A stretch of DNA of 64,000 bases, taken from contig NZ_CANMAH010000001.1 in assembly GCF_947495825.1 (NCBI RefSeq), forward strand, positions 434,001 to 498,000, read 5' to 3'. The DNA is from an uncultured Psychrobacter sp. (GTDB taxonomy: Bacteria; Pseudomonadota; Gammaproteobacteria; Pseudomonadales; Moraxellaceae). Below the pieces are notes generated by a model. The model was not told where the DNA came from and ran no database searches. It saw only the letters and a program-made list of their open reading frames with translations. A program made the position numbers and the translations under genes. Numbering within the stretch: the first letter of the stretch is position 1; each line of letters starts with the position of its first letter. Below are positions 1-8,577 of the stretch, in pieces.

Positions 1-1465
1 GCTTAAATTCAGGACCTGCATAGCGCTCAAACACTGCAATTGCATTAGGAATAGTATAAGGGTTGCCTTGATAATCTGGCAGCACAGCATCAAGGAATAC
101 CGCGTTTTCTGGTGCATCGACGTTCTTTTCTAGTGGCGAGGTCAGAGTTCCCATGCCGTATTCACCAGCATCAAGATAAGACTTAAAGTACCAGCCCATG
201 TCTGGATCACCATAAGGCACGACCATACCGCCTAAGTTACCTTGATACATGATTTTGCGATCAACGCCTTTATCATTAAAAGTGACCGTACTAAGCTGTA
301 GACCTGTTCGACTGTCTAAACCAATATGAAACTTCCAGTTATGCCATTCAACGTTTCGGCCGGTGATGGTATAGTTTTTGCCCTCTGGTTCGATGATATT
401 TAACGGCTTACTAGTGACAATATCTTGGTCACGACCATCAATTGGACGCGGGATCATCGGCACTGGAATAACGCTACCTTCCTCTATTTTGATGATTTTT
501 TTCTCATCCAAATCTACCACTGCTACTAAGTTTTCGATAGGGTGCGCCCAGTAGTTGCCATCGCCCACATCTAGATAAGAGACGATTTTGAGGACGCGCA
601 GCTGCTGATCCAAGTTGTCCTGATCACCGAAATATCCAACGGTCAGCGGGGTTCCGACAACCTTGGTCACATCATCGATACCGTGTTTTTTTAGTGCCGC
701 TTTATATTCAGGACTGTTTTGGATGATGTCTTGTATAGCATAAAAATCATCCACCAGCACCATACCAAAGGTATCTTCTATCGCATTCCAACTGGTTAGA
801 GCATTTTTGTTTAAGTTTGCCTCGCCTTCAATGACCGTATTGCCTTTTAAAATGCTAAAGGTTGCCACGCGATCACCTTTATAGGGCTTGTTTTCAGTGA
901 CATTACGCCATACTGCATCCTTATCAGGCTGTTTTAGGCGGATGTCAGAAAACCGTAGATTGGTCTCGGTAGGTTTGGCTTTTTTGATAATAGCCAATGT
1001 TTGCTCGATCTCCTCACTACTCAACACATTGAGTGGATGCGGGCTTTGTTCTATTTTAAAGGTTTGATCCAAACCTGATTGCAAGATTTCATTTACTAAT
1101 GAATCAGGCACTAAAGCTTGCCCATCTTTTATGACGAGCGGATTGGTAATGGCTAGAGACTGGCCGTTTACCATGGCAGTTTTGCTGTTGGGTTTGATTT
1201 GTACGCGGGTAGAGTTCTTGGTGATGGTATACATCTCGGCATAACTATCATATTCAACGTCTGCACCCGCGGTACTCATCGCCTCCTCGATCGGAACCAT
1301 ATTGACCTTACTGCCATGAGCAAATGTTTGCGCGCTATATGCAAGCGCCAGACTGGCCACCAATGCAGTAAAAGTTGACTTCAGTGCCCTAGTAGTAGTG
1401 GAATTTTTATTGGTTTTATTATTGAGTTTTTGCTTATTATCGGTGGAGTTATGAGCATGTATCAT
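1..1465 (-). CDS. tynA: Copper-containing primary amine oxidase, N-terminal part (cut by window edge)
   Basis: This gene runs off the left end of the window, so only about 488 N-terminal codons are seen. The start is ATG at 1465, with an AAGGAA ribosome site just upstream. A signal peptide is visible around residues 38-57 (hydrophobic stretch ending YSAQTFA), so the product is probably periplasmic. The following sequence reads like the N1 copper amine oxidase domain and then the N2/N3 domains. The visible end, with AVFERYAGPEFK, matches the beginning of the catalytic domain of TynA-type tyramine/phenylethylamine oxidases. These enzymes turn primary amines into aldehydes, ammonia and hydrogen peroxide using copper and a topaquinone cofactor. 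The topaquinone tyrosine and the copper-binding histidines lie outside the window, so activity cannot be judged. The family call is firm, but the substrate is inferred. Confidence 0.85.
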   Translation of the reverse strand, partial: MIHAHNSTDNKQKLNNKTNKNSTTTRALKSTFTALVASLALAYSAQTFAHGSKVNMVPIEEAMSTAGADVEYDSYAEMYTITKNSTRVQIKPNSKTAMVNGQSLAITNPLVIKDGQALVPDSLVNEILQSGLDQTFKIEQSPHPLNVLSSEEIEQTLAIIKKAKPTETNLRFSDIRLKQPDKDAVWRNVTENKPYKGDRVATFSILKGNTVIEGEANLNKNALTSWNAIEDTFGMVLVDDFYAIQDIIQNSPEYKAALKKHGIDDVTKVVGTPLTVGYFGDQDNLDQQLRVLKIVSYLDVGDGNYWAHPIENLVAVVDLDEKKIIKIEEGSVIPVPMIPRPIDGRDQDIVTSKPLNIIEPEGKNYTITGRNVEWHNWKFHIGLDSRTGLQLSTVTFNDKGVDRKIMYQGNLGGMVVPYGDPDMGWYFKSYLDAGEYGMGTLTSPLEKNVDAPENAVFLDAVLPDYQGNPYTIPNAIAVFERYAGPEFK

Positions 1466-1733
1466 TGACGATTTCCTTATCGTATTTGGGTATAGAGATA
1501 GCATCTGCTAACTCTGTGACGAATTCCATTTCGTGCTTGGTTATGAGCGGTAGACAATAAAAGGGCTTAGTGCATACGCTATAGGCGACTCATTTTAAGA
1601 TCAAACCGATATTTACTATAACAATAGTTATATTGCAGGACAATAACTCATCTCTATTTTTTATTAACGCAGCTTCACAGTTAATTTATTTATAAGTTTA
1701 GATCGCATAAGCTGAATATAGAGTATAAATATA

Positions 1734-1768
1734 AAAAAACCGCATGATATTAGCATCATACGGTTTTG
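1734..1768 (-). terminator. Rho-independent terminator after the first SDR gene
   Basis: A 13-position stem (AAAACCG, one C/A mismatch, ATGAT and its complement) with a short loop lies 20 bp past the stop of the dehydrogenase ending at 1790. Read on the minus strand it is followed by a run of T, as expected for an intrinsic terminator. Confidence 0.75.
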
Positions 1769-1789
1769 CTACCTTAAGAGCTTATCACT

Positions 1790-2551
1790 TTAGGCAAGCA
1801 TACCGCCATCGACAACGACCGTCGCGCCCGTCGTATAGCTCGACGCATCAGACACTAAGTACAACACCGTGCCCGCCATTTCATCCGGATCGGCCACGCG
1901 TCCTAGTGGAATGGCATGTAGCGCCATTTTTAAGACTTTATCATTGGTAGTTAGTGCCGAGGCAAACTTGGTATCGGTCAGACCTGGCAGCAGCGCATTG
2001 ACGCGAATGTTTAATGGGCCGCATTCTTTGGCAAAGGCTTTAGTCATGCTAATCACCGCCGCCTTGGTGATTGAGTAGATACCTTGCTTATCACCGGCGA
2101 CCAAGCCATTGACCGAGGCGGTATTTAAAATCACCCCACCGCCCTGCTCGCGCATCATCTTGCCTGCCGCCGTCGACATAAAGAAATAACCACGAATATT
2201 GACTTCTACGGTCTTATTGAACGCGCCCAGATCGGTATCTAAGATATGACCATAGTAAGGGTTTGCTGCGGCATTATTGACTAAGATATCAATGCGGCCA
2301 AATTCACTTTTGATGTGCTCAAAAATTGCCTCAATCTGGTCCATCTCGCCCACGTGACAGGCAAAGGCGCTGGCTTTATGGCCGTCGGCGACAATGCTAT
2401 CAGCGACTGCTTGGCACGCGTCAATCTTACGGCTAGAGACAATGACATGTGCGCCTCTAGATGCCAATAGGCGGGCGATAGACTCACCAATACCGCGGCT
2501 CGCGCCTGTGACCAACGCAATCTTACCGGTTAAATCAAATAAATCTTTCAT
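1790..2551 (-). CDS. Short-chain dehydrogenase/reductase (SDR) family oxidoreductase
   Basis: A classical SDR of about 253 residues. The N-terminal Rossmann motif TGASRGIG binds NAD(P), and NNAAAN follows. The catalytic serine lies in NTASVNG and the YxxxK pair is in YSITKAA. The C-terminal end DGGMLA is typical of the family. Two adjacent ATG codons are possible; 2551 is preferred because the AAGGAG ribosome site is then about five bases away, against two for 2554. It lies on the same strand as a second SDR and an acyl-CoA dehydrogenase, which suggests a shared pathway such as oxidation of an acyl-CoA or alcohol intermediate. The substrate cannot be read from the sequence. A MITE-like insertion separates it from the upstream SDR, so cotranscription is uncertain. 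Confidence 0.9.
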   Translation of the reverse strand: MKDLFDLTGKIALVTGASRGIGESIARLLASRGAHVIVSSRKIDACQAVADSIVADGHKASAFACHVGEMDQIEAIFEHIKSEFGRIDILVNNAAANPYYGHILDTDLGAFNKTVEVNIRGYFFMSTAAGKMMREQGGGVILNTASVNGLVAGDKQGIYSITKAAVISMTKAFAKECGPLNIRVNALLPGLTDTKFASALTTNDKVLKMALHAIPLGRVADPDEMAGTVLYLVSDASSYTTGATVVVDGGMLA

Positions 2552-2577
2552 CATTACTCCTTATATTTTGAACTAGC

Positions 2578-2751
2578 TAGGGCGTGTCTTCAATTCACTC
2601 GATAGTTATCTAAATGGGCTAAAAATGGCCAAATTTTGCCAAACATTGTCGAATAGCTGGTCAATATCCCGATATTAACGGCGCTATTTTCCTTGTTTGA
2701 CCGCAATTTATCTCATTTTTATCACCATTTTTGAAATAAAGACACGCCCTA
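2578..2751. mobile_element. Probable MITE with 13-bp perfect terminal inverted repeats
   Basis: A 174-bp noncoding block is bounded by TAGGGCGTGTCTT at 2578-2590 and its exact reverse complement at 2739-2751. The similarity continues inward for several more bases with two mismatches. The ends begin and finish with TA, which fits a TA-type target site, but this cannot be separated from the repeat itself. There is no open reading frame inside. The parent transposon is not in this window. Confidence 0.7.
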
Positions 2752-2800
2752 TTCATTTTTCAATTTTTTATCGCAAATACTTAATAAATTATAATCGAAA

Positions 2801-2886
2801 AACTGCAAACTCATTACAAGGCAGCCGAGCGTAGATAGTACAAATAGTACATCGAGCGAGGCTAACGCCGTAATGGTTTAGCAGTT
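2801..2886. repeat. 86-bp imperfect palindromic intergenic repeat
   Basis: The two halves of this block are imperfect reverse complements. AACTGC and CATTAC near the left end are mirrored by GTAATG and GCAGTT at the right end. Inner arms share AGCC, GAGCG and GTAC around a centre of CAAATAGTAC. It ends 10 bp before the stop of the SDR gene at 2896. It could be a REP/MITE-like element or a hairpin acting as a 3' end for that gene. No second copy exists in the window. Confidence 0.5.
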
Positions 2887-2895
2887 ATGTGATTA

Positions 2896-3678
2896 TTAAG
2901 CCAACATGCCACCATCAAGAGTAAACGCATGCCCATTCATAAAGCTGCTTTCATCACTCGCCAGCCACGCAATTGCACCTGATACTTCATCGACCTCGCC
3001 CAAACGGCGCAACGGACTGGCATTAATAGTGGCTTTTTGCGCGCGCTCATCCATATTTGCCATGGTATTGCGTACCATCGGCGTATCGATAAAGCTTGGG
3101 CATACTGCATTAAAGCGAATATTGACGCGCGCATACTCGTGAGCGGCAGATTTGGTCAGTCCCATCACGCCATGTTTGGCCGCGCTATAGGCGGATAATA
3201 GCGGCGCCGAACGCAAACCTGCGATAGACGCGACATTAATCACATGACCGCCGCCATTGGTTGCCATACACGCAACAGCAGCGCGCATACAATGCCAGAC
3301 ACCTTTTAAATTTACCGCAATATTACGATCAAAATCCTCATCGCTTAGCTCGTGCATCGGTGCAGGCTGATGGTCGATACCAGCATTATTTATCACCACA
3401 TCAAGACCACCAAGTGTCTCCATGGCGAAGGCAAATAGCGCACGCACGTCATCACCGCTGGTGACATCGACTTTTTGAAACACAATACTATTGCCTGCAT
3501 CCTGTGCTTGCTTGGCAACAGCAGAGCCCATCTCTTCTGCCAAATCACCAATCACGACTTTGGCCCCGCGACTGGCAAGCAGTAGCGCACTTGCGGCGCC
3601 GATACCAGACGCGCCGCCGGTGATTAAAATACGTTTGCCAGTTACGTCTGAGGCAACTCCATTTGTATTTAACGTCAT
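2896..3678 (-). CDS. Short-chain dehydrogenase/reductase (SDR) family oxidoreductase
   Basis: A second classical SDR, 260 residues. It shows TGGASGIG for cofactor binding near residue 20, NNAGID, the catalytic serine in NVASIAG and YSAAK as the active-site tyrosine and lysine. The acidic residue after the second strand (GDLAEE) suggests preference for NAD over NADP. The start at 3678 has a good ribosome site (AAAGGAATATTAT). It follows the acyl-CoA dehydrogenase gene by 75 bp on the same strand and probably forms an operon with it. An SDR beside an acyl-CoA dehydrogenase suggests a beta-oxidation-like role, for example a 3-hydroxyacyl-CoA step, but this is inference from position only. Confidence 0.9.
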   Translation of the reverse strand: MTLNTNGVASDVTGKRILITGGASGIGAASALLLASRGAKVVIGDLAEEMGSAVAKQAQDAGNSIVFQKVDVTSGDDVRALFAFAMETLGGLDVVINNAGIDHQPAPMHELSDEDFDRNIAVNLKGVWHCMRAAVACMATNGGGHVINVASIAGLRSAPLLSAYSAAKHGVMGLTKSAAHEYARVNIRFNAVCPSFIDTPMVRNTMANMDERAQKATINASPLRRLGEVDEVSGAIAWLASDESSFMNGHAFTLDGGMLA

Positions 3679-3753
3679 ATAATATTCCTTTAAAAGAGTT
3701 ATATTTTATCTGATGCAAGTTTCTACAAAATGATACTACTAACCTCTCATTGG

Positions 3754-5559
3754 TTAGAACCATTCTGCTCGCATATCCGTGCATACGGCATTGTCGTTAT
3801 TTAATAACTCGATATCGCGGTTGATAAGTGGCAATTCCCAATCGATAAAGTATTTGGCCGCTTGTATTTTGCCATGATAGAAGTTTTGCTTGTCAGCGTC
3901 TGTGGTATCACTTAATAACTGTTCCGCCTTACTGGCTTGGCGAATCCAAATCCAGCTCACCACAATAGTCGCAAAAATATTCATCAAGGCTTGCGCGTTA
4001 CCAGTTAAGGTGATGGCTTTTTGGGTTTGCAGAATTTTGCTTAAATGCACGAGCACTTCATGCAAATGCCCCATATAAGGCGTCAATTTGCCCGCAAGTT
4101 TGGCAGTTTCTGGCGTGCTGATACTCTCTAAATCTTGGGTGATTTCACGTTGTAGAATTTGAATACCAAGTCCACCCTTTTGCCATAATTTACGAAATGA
4201 CAAATCTAACGCCTGCACGCCATTTGTGCCTTCATGAATGGGGTTCAAACGATTGTCACGCCAAAACTGCTCGGCTTGATATTCACGCGTATAGCCTGCC
4301 CCGCCCAATACTTGAATACCTAAATCATTGGCTTTTGGCCCGTACTCTGACGGCCATGCTTTGAGTACAGGCGTGAGTAGGTCTAGTAATTCTGACAGCT
4401 CAGCTTGATGCGTGGCGTCTTCACAGGTATTGATACGGTCAATCAGGTTTGAGCCGTAAAGACAGAGTGAAATACCGCCCTCGCTATAGGCTTTTTGCGC
4501 AAGCAGCATACGTTTGACATCACCATGATTAATAATTGCCGCCGCTGCATCTTCAGGTTTATTATTCGGTGCAATTCTGCCTTGCGTTCTGTCTTTGGCA
4601 TAATCGAGCGAGTACTGATAACCGCGATAGCCAATCATAGCTGCGCCAAAACCAACCGCAATACGCGCTTCGTTCATCATTTTAAACATATAGCGAAGGC
4701 CAAAATGCTCCTCACCAATCAGATAGCCGTGACACTCGCCTGCATCGCCAAAGCTCAATGCCGTCGAGGTCGCGCCGCGATAGCCAAGCTTGTGAATCAG
4801 TCCAGTTAAATGCACATCGTTACGTTCGCCGACTGACAAATCGTCATTGAGTCGGTACTTGGGTACGGCAAATAAAGAAATGCCTTTGACGCCACCAGGA
4901 CCGCCCGGCACTTTGGCTAAGACCAAATGCACAATATTATCAGACAACTCATGATCGCCCGCTGAGATATAAATTTTACTGCCTTTGATTCGATAGCTAC
5001 CGTCGTCTTGCTTGACAGCGGTGGTTTTGATATCGGCCAGTGACGAGCCGGCATGCGGCTCCGTTAGCGCCATCGTTCCTGTAAATTCACCTGTTAGCAT
5101 GCGCGGCATAAAGGCTTGTTTAATCTCATCACTGGCGAAATGCGAGATAACATTAATGGCGGCAGTGGTCAGAAATGGATAAGCCGTCGTCGATGGGTTG
5201 GCTGCCATAAAATAGCCTGCCACCGCGGTCATGACCGTTTCAGGCAGTTGCATGCCGCCATCTTCAAAGCGATAACGTCCGGCGATAAAGCCCGACTCAC
5301 GAAAGGCATCAAAGGCAACTTTGACATCGTCTATCATGCTGACTTTTTTGCCATCAAACTGTGGTTCGTTTTTATCCGCCACGTGATTGTGCGGCAAAAA
5401 CAAGTCAGTGGCAATTTTATTAGCGGTACCCAATACCGCATCAAAGGTTTCGCGGCTGTGTTCGGCGAACTTAGGATGCTCGGTTAAGGTTTCTGCTTTC
5501 AGTACATCATATAACTGAAACGGTAATTCAAAGTCGTTGATAAGCGTATCTGCTGCCAT
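3754..5559 (-). CDS. Acyl-CoA dehydrogenase, large (DmdC-like) type
   Basis: A 601-residue flavoprotein of the long acyl-CoA dehydrogenase branch. These have an extra C-terminal domain and are longer than the usual 380-400 residues. The FAD and substrate regions are visible: MALTEPHAGSSLADI near residue 160, KIYISAGDH, and the catalytic-glutamate segment NPIHEGTNGVQALDLSFRK near residue 440. It should introduce a double bond into an acyl-CoA and pass electrons to ETF in the cytoplasm. The start at 5559 has GAGG upstream. It is divergent from the AraC-type regulator and is probably the first gene of the acyl-CoA dehydrogenase-SDR operon. The family resembles 3-methylmercaptopropionyl-CoA dehydrogenase (DmdC), but many members act on other acyl-CoAs, so the substrate is left open. 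Confidence 0.9.
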   Translation of the reverse strand: MAADTLINDFELPFQLYDVLKAETLTEHPKFAEHSRETFDAVLGTANKIATDLFLPHNHVADKNEPQFDGKKVSMIDDVKVAFDAFRESGFIAGRYRFEDGGMQLPETVMTAVAGYFMAANPSTTAYPFLTTAAINVISHFASDEIKQAFMPRMLTGEFTGTMALTEPHAGSSLADIKTTAVKQDDGSYRIKGSKIYISAGDHELSDNIVHLVLAKVPGGPGGVKGISLFAVPKYRLNDDLSVGERNDVHLTGLIHKLGYRGATSTALSFGDAGECHGYLIGEEHFGLRYMFKMMNEARIAVGFGAAMIGYRGYQYSLDYAKDRTQGRIAPNNKPEDAAAAIINHGDVKRMLLAQKAYSEGGISLCLYGSNLIDRINTCEDATHQAELSELLDLLTPVLKAWPSEYGPKANDLGIQVLGGAGYTREYQAEQFWRDNRLNPIHEGTNGVQALDLSFRKLWQKGGLGIQILQREITQDLESISTPETAKLAGKLTPYMGHLHEVLVHLSKILQTQKAITLTGNAQALMNIFATIVVSWIWIRQASKAEQLLSDTTDADKQNFYHGKIQAAKYFIDWELPLINRDIELLNNDNAVCTDMRAEWF

Positions 5560-5628
5560 AGTGTCCTCGCTGGCTCATTAAATGTGGTGATGACTTGATA
5601 GTAATCTAATTTAACGTTTTGCCGTATT

Positions 5629-5661
5629 GTCATTTATGACATAATTATGGTCAAATAAGAC
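5629..5661. promoter_or_regulatory. Paired GTC-N6-GAC dyads, candidate operator for the AraC-type regulator
   Basis: Two copies of the dyad GTC-N6-GAC occur at 5629-5640 and 5650-5661, exactly 21 bp apart, about two helical turns. The first lies in a longer palindrome, TGTCAT-TT-ATGACA. They lie between the divergent acyl-CoA dehydrogenase and AraC-type genes, 80 bp before the regulator start. AraC-family proteins usually bind such repeated sites. That the neighbouring regulator binds here is inference. Confidence 0.5.
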
Positions 5662-5741
5662 AAAACTCATGTATTAAATTAGAAAAACCTCGTCAAAAAA
5701 CGTCATTTTTAATAAGCATTTTTAAAGGAAATTACGCAGCT

Positions 5742-6788
5742 ATGCCGTACTTTAAACCCTTTAAAGTCATCATTGTCGGTTTCGATGGCGTGCTTGGCAG
5801 CGCTTTGACAGGGGCGTTGGATTTATTTTCATTTACTGGCGTCAGCTGGCAGCGCTTTTTGGATGAGACGGTAGAACCAAGGTTTAAGGTGCAGATTGCC
5901 AGCCTTGGTGGCGTCGATATCAGATGCAGCAATCGCCTAATCATGCAAGCGCATTGCGATATTCGGCAGGTGACGGACTGTGACTTATTGTTAATCCCAA
6001 CGATTGGCGACTCTATCGATAAAGTGCTGAGTCAGAACACTGAGTTACTTAAACATATCAAGCGACTGGCGAGTACCAAAGCCGATATCGCCAGTAATTG
6101 TAGCGGGGCGTTTTTTTTGGCAAAGGCAGGCTTGCTCGATGGCAAAGTCGCGACCACTCATTGGGGTTATGCCAGTAAGTTTAAGGCAGATTTTCCACGG
6201 GTGGATTTACAAGAAAACCAATTTGTCACGCAAGCAAGAGGCGTCTCTCACAGCCAGACGGACAGTCCAGCAACCGACCACGTGAGCAGTATCTTCTGTG
6301 CAGCAGGAGGCAGCGCCTTTTATGATTTGGGATTGTTATTAATCGAGCGCTATTGCGGGCGAGAGATTTCTACCCAAGTGGCGAAAACTCAAATTATCGA
6401 TAGCAAACGTGGCAATCAAAACAGTTATACCAACGTGACTTTGCATAAGCCGCATGCTGACCAGCTGGTTCAGCAAGTACAAGAGTTTATCGAAGAGAAT
6501 TTTAGGCAACCTCTACAGGTGAGCCATTTGGCCGCGATGGTCAATATCACCCCGCGCACCTTAAATAGACGCTTTCAAGCCGCCGTTACGATGCGCCCGA
6601 TTGAGTATATTCAAGCAGTGCGTATTGAGCAGGCTAAGCGCTTATTAGAATCAGGCGATGTGACGATCAAATCGCTCGCCTGCCAAGTCGGCTATGATGA
6701 TATCTCATCATTTACGCGGCTGTTTAAACGCGCCACTGAGCTGACCCCAAAAGAGTACCAAGAGAAGTTTTCACGACTGGCGATTTAA
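5742..6788 (+). CDS. GlxA-type AraC family transcriptional regulator
   Basis: A 348-residue regulator with two domains. Residues about 1-200 form a DJ-1/PfpI-like amidotransferase fold, recognisable from the nucleophile-elbow region SNCSGAFFLAKAGLLDGK and the following TTHW. Residues about 245-345 are a double helix-turn-helix AraC domain ending in the signature GYDDISSFTRLFKRATELTPKEY (written here as GYDDISSFTRLF and then TPKEY). Members of this group (for example CdhR, GbdR, ArgR of Pseudomonas) usually activate catabolic operons for amino acids or quaternary amines. It is transcribed away from the acyl-CoA dehydrogenase-SDR genes and likely controls them. AAGGA lies upstream of the ATG. 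The ligand is unknown. Confidence 0.88.
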   Translation: MPYFKPFKVIIVGFDGVLGSALTGALDLFSFTGVSWQRFLDETVEPRFKVQIASLGGVDIRCSNRLIMQAHCDIRQVTDCDLLLIPTIGDSIDKVLSQNTELLKHIKRLASTKADIASNCSGAFFLAKAGLLDGKVATTHWGYASKFKADFPRVDLQENQFVTQARGVSHSQTDSPATDHVSSIFCAAGGSAFYDLGLLLIERYCGREISTQVAKTQIIDSKRGNQNSYTNVTLHKPHADQLVQQVQEFIEENFRQPLQVSHLAAMVNITPRTLNRRFQAAVTMRPIEYIQAVRIEQAKRLLESGDVTIKSLACQVGYDDISSFTRLFKRATELTPKEYQEKFSRLAI

Positions 6789-6933
6789 CTTTATAGTAGA
6801 TATTTTTCAAAAGTAATACGTTGCTACTGGGATAAACGTTTCTTTGCTTGCTGTTTCTACGCAGACAGAGGCTGCGAAAAATTTACCTCTGTAACACGTT
6901 ATAATAAATGTTCGCACTTCAAGCAGAAAGCAA

Positions 6934-6966
6934 AAAGCCAGTCTGATTTTAAACCAAACTGGCTTT
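6934..6966. terminator. Bidirectional terminator between the AraC-type and YjiH-type genes
   Basis: A perfect 9-bp stem, AAAGCCAGT at 6934-6942 and ACTGGCTTT at 6958-6966, sits between the convergent ends of the regulator (stop 6788) and the YjiH-type membrane gene (stop 6987). A-rich and T-rich flanks support termination mainly for the minus-strand gene. Confidence 0.65.
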
Positions 6967-6986
6967 GTCAGTATTATAAGTCTCTA

Positions 6987-8393
6987 TTAGTACAGTAGAT
7001 GTGCCACTGACGTAATAACGACTAAGCTGATAAGCGTACGGATAATAAAGATTGCAAACAGCTCTAAAACATTAAGCTTGATGTTTGATTTTAAAATCAG
7101 CGCGCCCACTTCAGACATATAAATGATCTGTGTGATAGAAGCTGCACCCACAATAAAACGTGTCATCTCACTCTCGATACTTTTACCTACCAATGCCGGT
7201 AAATACATATCAGCAAAACCCATAATCATGGCAGGGGCAGCTTTAGTCGCCTCTGGAATTTGTAATAAATCGAGTACGGGAACTAATGGCGCGGCAATCC
7301 AATCAAATACAGGGGTGTATTCAGCTAAACCCAGACCAATAGTACCGATTGCAAAAATAATCGGAATAAGCCCAAAATAAATATCAAACAGGTTTTTTAA
7401 GCTATGTTTGAATACACTACCCAAGCCTGGCATAGAGTATGCTCGAGTCACTGCTCGGTTTAGTGCCCACTGCGGCATACTATATTGCGCAGGGATGTCT
7501 TCATCCAACATACACTTACCAGAATGGTAGGTATCAGGCTTTAATGACAGTGGCGGGATACGCGGCATAATAGTAGCAGCGATAAAGCCCGTCAACGCGA
7601 TGGTCAAGTAAAAGAAAACAAAATTATTGTCTACACCGATAGTCTTGGCAACGACATAAGTAAAAGCGATAGAGGTTACCGAAAAAGTCGTGGCAATAAT
7701 GGCCGCTTCACGCTGGCTATAGTAGCTTTTATCATACTCCTGCATGGTTACCAACAGACCGATAGAAGCTGCACCAAACCAAGAGGACATAGCATCGACT
7801 GCTGAGCGACCTGGCAGTTTGAACAGTTTAATAAATACTTTACTGGCCAAGGTTCCCAAGAACTCCATCAAGCCAAAGTCAGTTAAAAAAGGTAAGGACA
7901 AGATAGCAAAGAAAAATAGAGGAATTAAAATAGGAATAAGATCTTCGAATATAACGCCGCCCGTATTACGATTGATAATAAACTCAGGGCCTACCTGTAA
8001 AAAAATCATCCAAATAAACAGCGTGCCTAAAAAACGTGCAACAAGCCATAACCAATCGACATCGAAGAGCTTTTTTAGTAAAGAGTCTGGGTGTAAGTTA
8101 GGACGTAATACCTTGACTGCGAGCGCGCCAATAAAAGAAGTCGTGACTATCGCAAGGGTAATATAAGCGACATAACCACCCAAAGCGGCCTGCAAGGCAT
8201 CGGTTAATACACCAAGTAAGATAGTAACTTTACCATCCCATTGAAACGGAATAATAAATAGCGCAATACCAAGCGCTGAAAACAATAAAAACTTCCACAA
8301 TGACGCGCGCCATTGCTCTCCTTGCGGCGTTTTTGAGTCGACAGCATCATTGCCTAAAACAGGCTGTTGCGACTTATTGATATTAACCGTCAT
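6987..8393 (-). CDS. YjiH-type integral membrane protein with nucleoside-recognition (Gate) domains
   Basis: A 468-residue inner-membrane protein with roughly ten hydrophobic segments. The first begins near residue 35 (LLFSALGIALFIIPF), and two Gate/nucleoside-recognition-like halves follow, with FGAASIGLLVTMQEYDKSYY in the first and ITQIIYMSEVGALIL in the second. This matches the YjiH family, whose transport substrate is not established. GGAGGAATTAA gives a strong ribosome site before the ATG. It is the third gene of a same-strand run gbuA-aruI-yjiH-like, 184 bp behind aruI, and a terminator follows. The position makes uptake of arginine, a guanidino compound or the product GABA plausible, but that is inference. 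A nucleoside transporter cannot be excluded. Confidence 0.82.
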   Translation of the reverse strand: MTVNINKSQQPVLGNDAVDSKTPQGEQWRASLWKFLLFSALGIALFIIPFQWDGKVTILLGVLTDALQAALGGYVAYITLAIVTTSFIGALAVKVLRPNLHPDSLLKKLFDVDWLWLVARFLGTLFIWMIFLQVGPEFIINRNTGGVIFEDLIPILIPLFFFAILSLPFLTDFGLMEFLGTLASKVFIKLFKLPGRSAVDAMSSWFGAASIGLLVTMQEYDKSYYSQREAAIIATTFSVTSIAFTYVVAKTIGVDNNFVFFYLTIALTGFIAATIMPRIPPLSLKPDTYHSGKCMLDEDIPAQYSMPQWALNRAVTRAYSMPGLGSVFKHSLKNLFDIYFGLIPIIFAIGTIGLGLAEYTPVFDWIAAPLVPVLDLLQIPEATKAAPAMIMGFADMYLPALVGKSIESEMTRFIVGAASITQIIYMSEVGALILKSNIKLNVLELFAIFIIRTLISLVVITSVAHLLY

Positions 8394-8577
8394 TTAATTC
8401 CTCCATGATGGGCGGCTATCGCCAATATTTTCCATTTTGGCTGTTTGACTGACTCTTAAAATTGCTGAGTTAGTTGAGTTCTATATCCCAAAAACACAAA
8501 CTCTTTACATTAAGAGATAGCTGATAAGTCTTATCTATTTAATAGTAGATAAGTGCTTGTCTTTTAAATAAAGTAAG

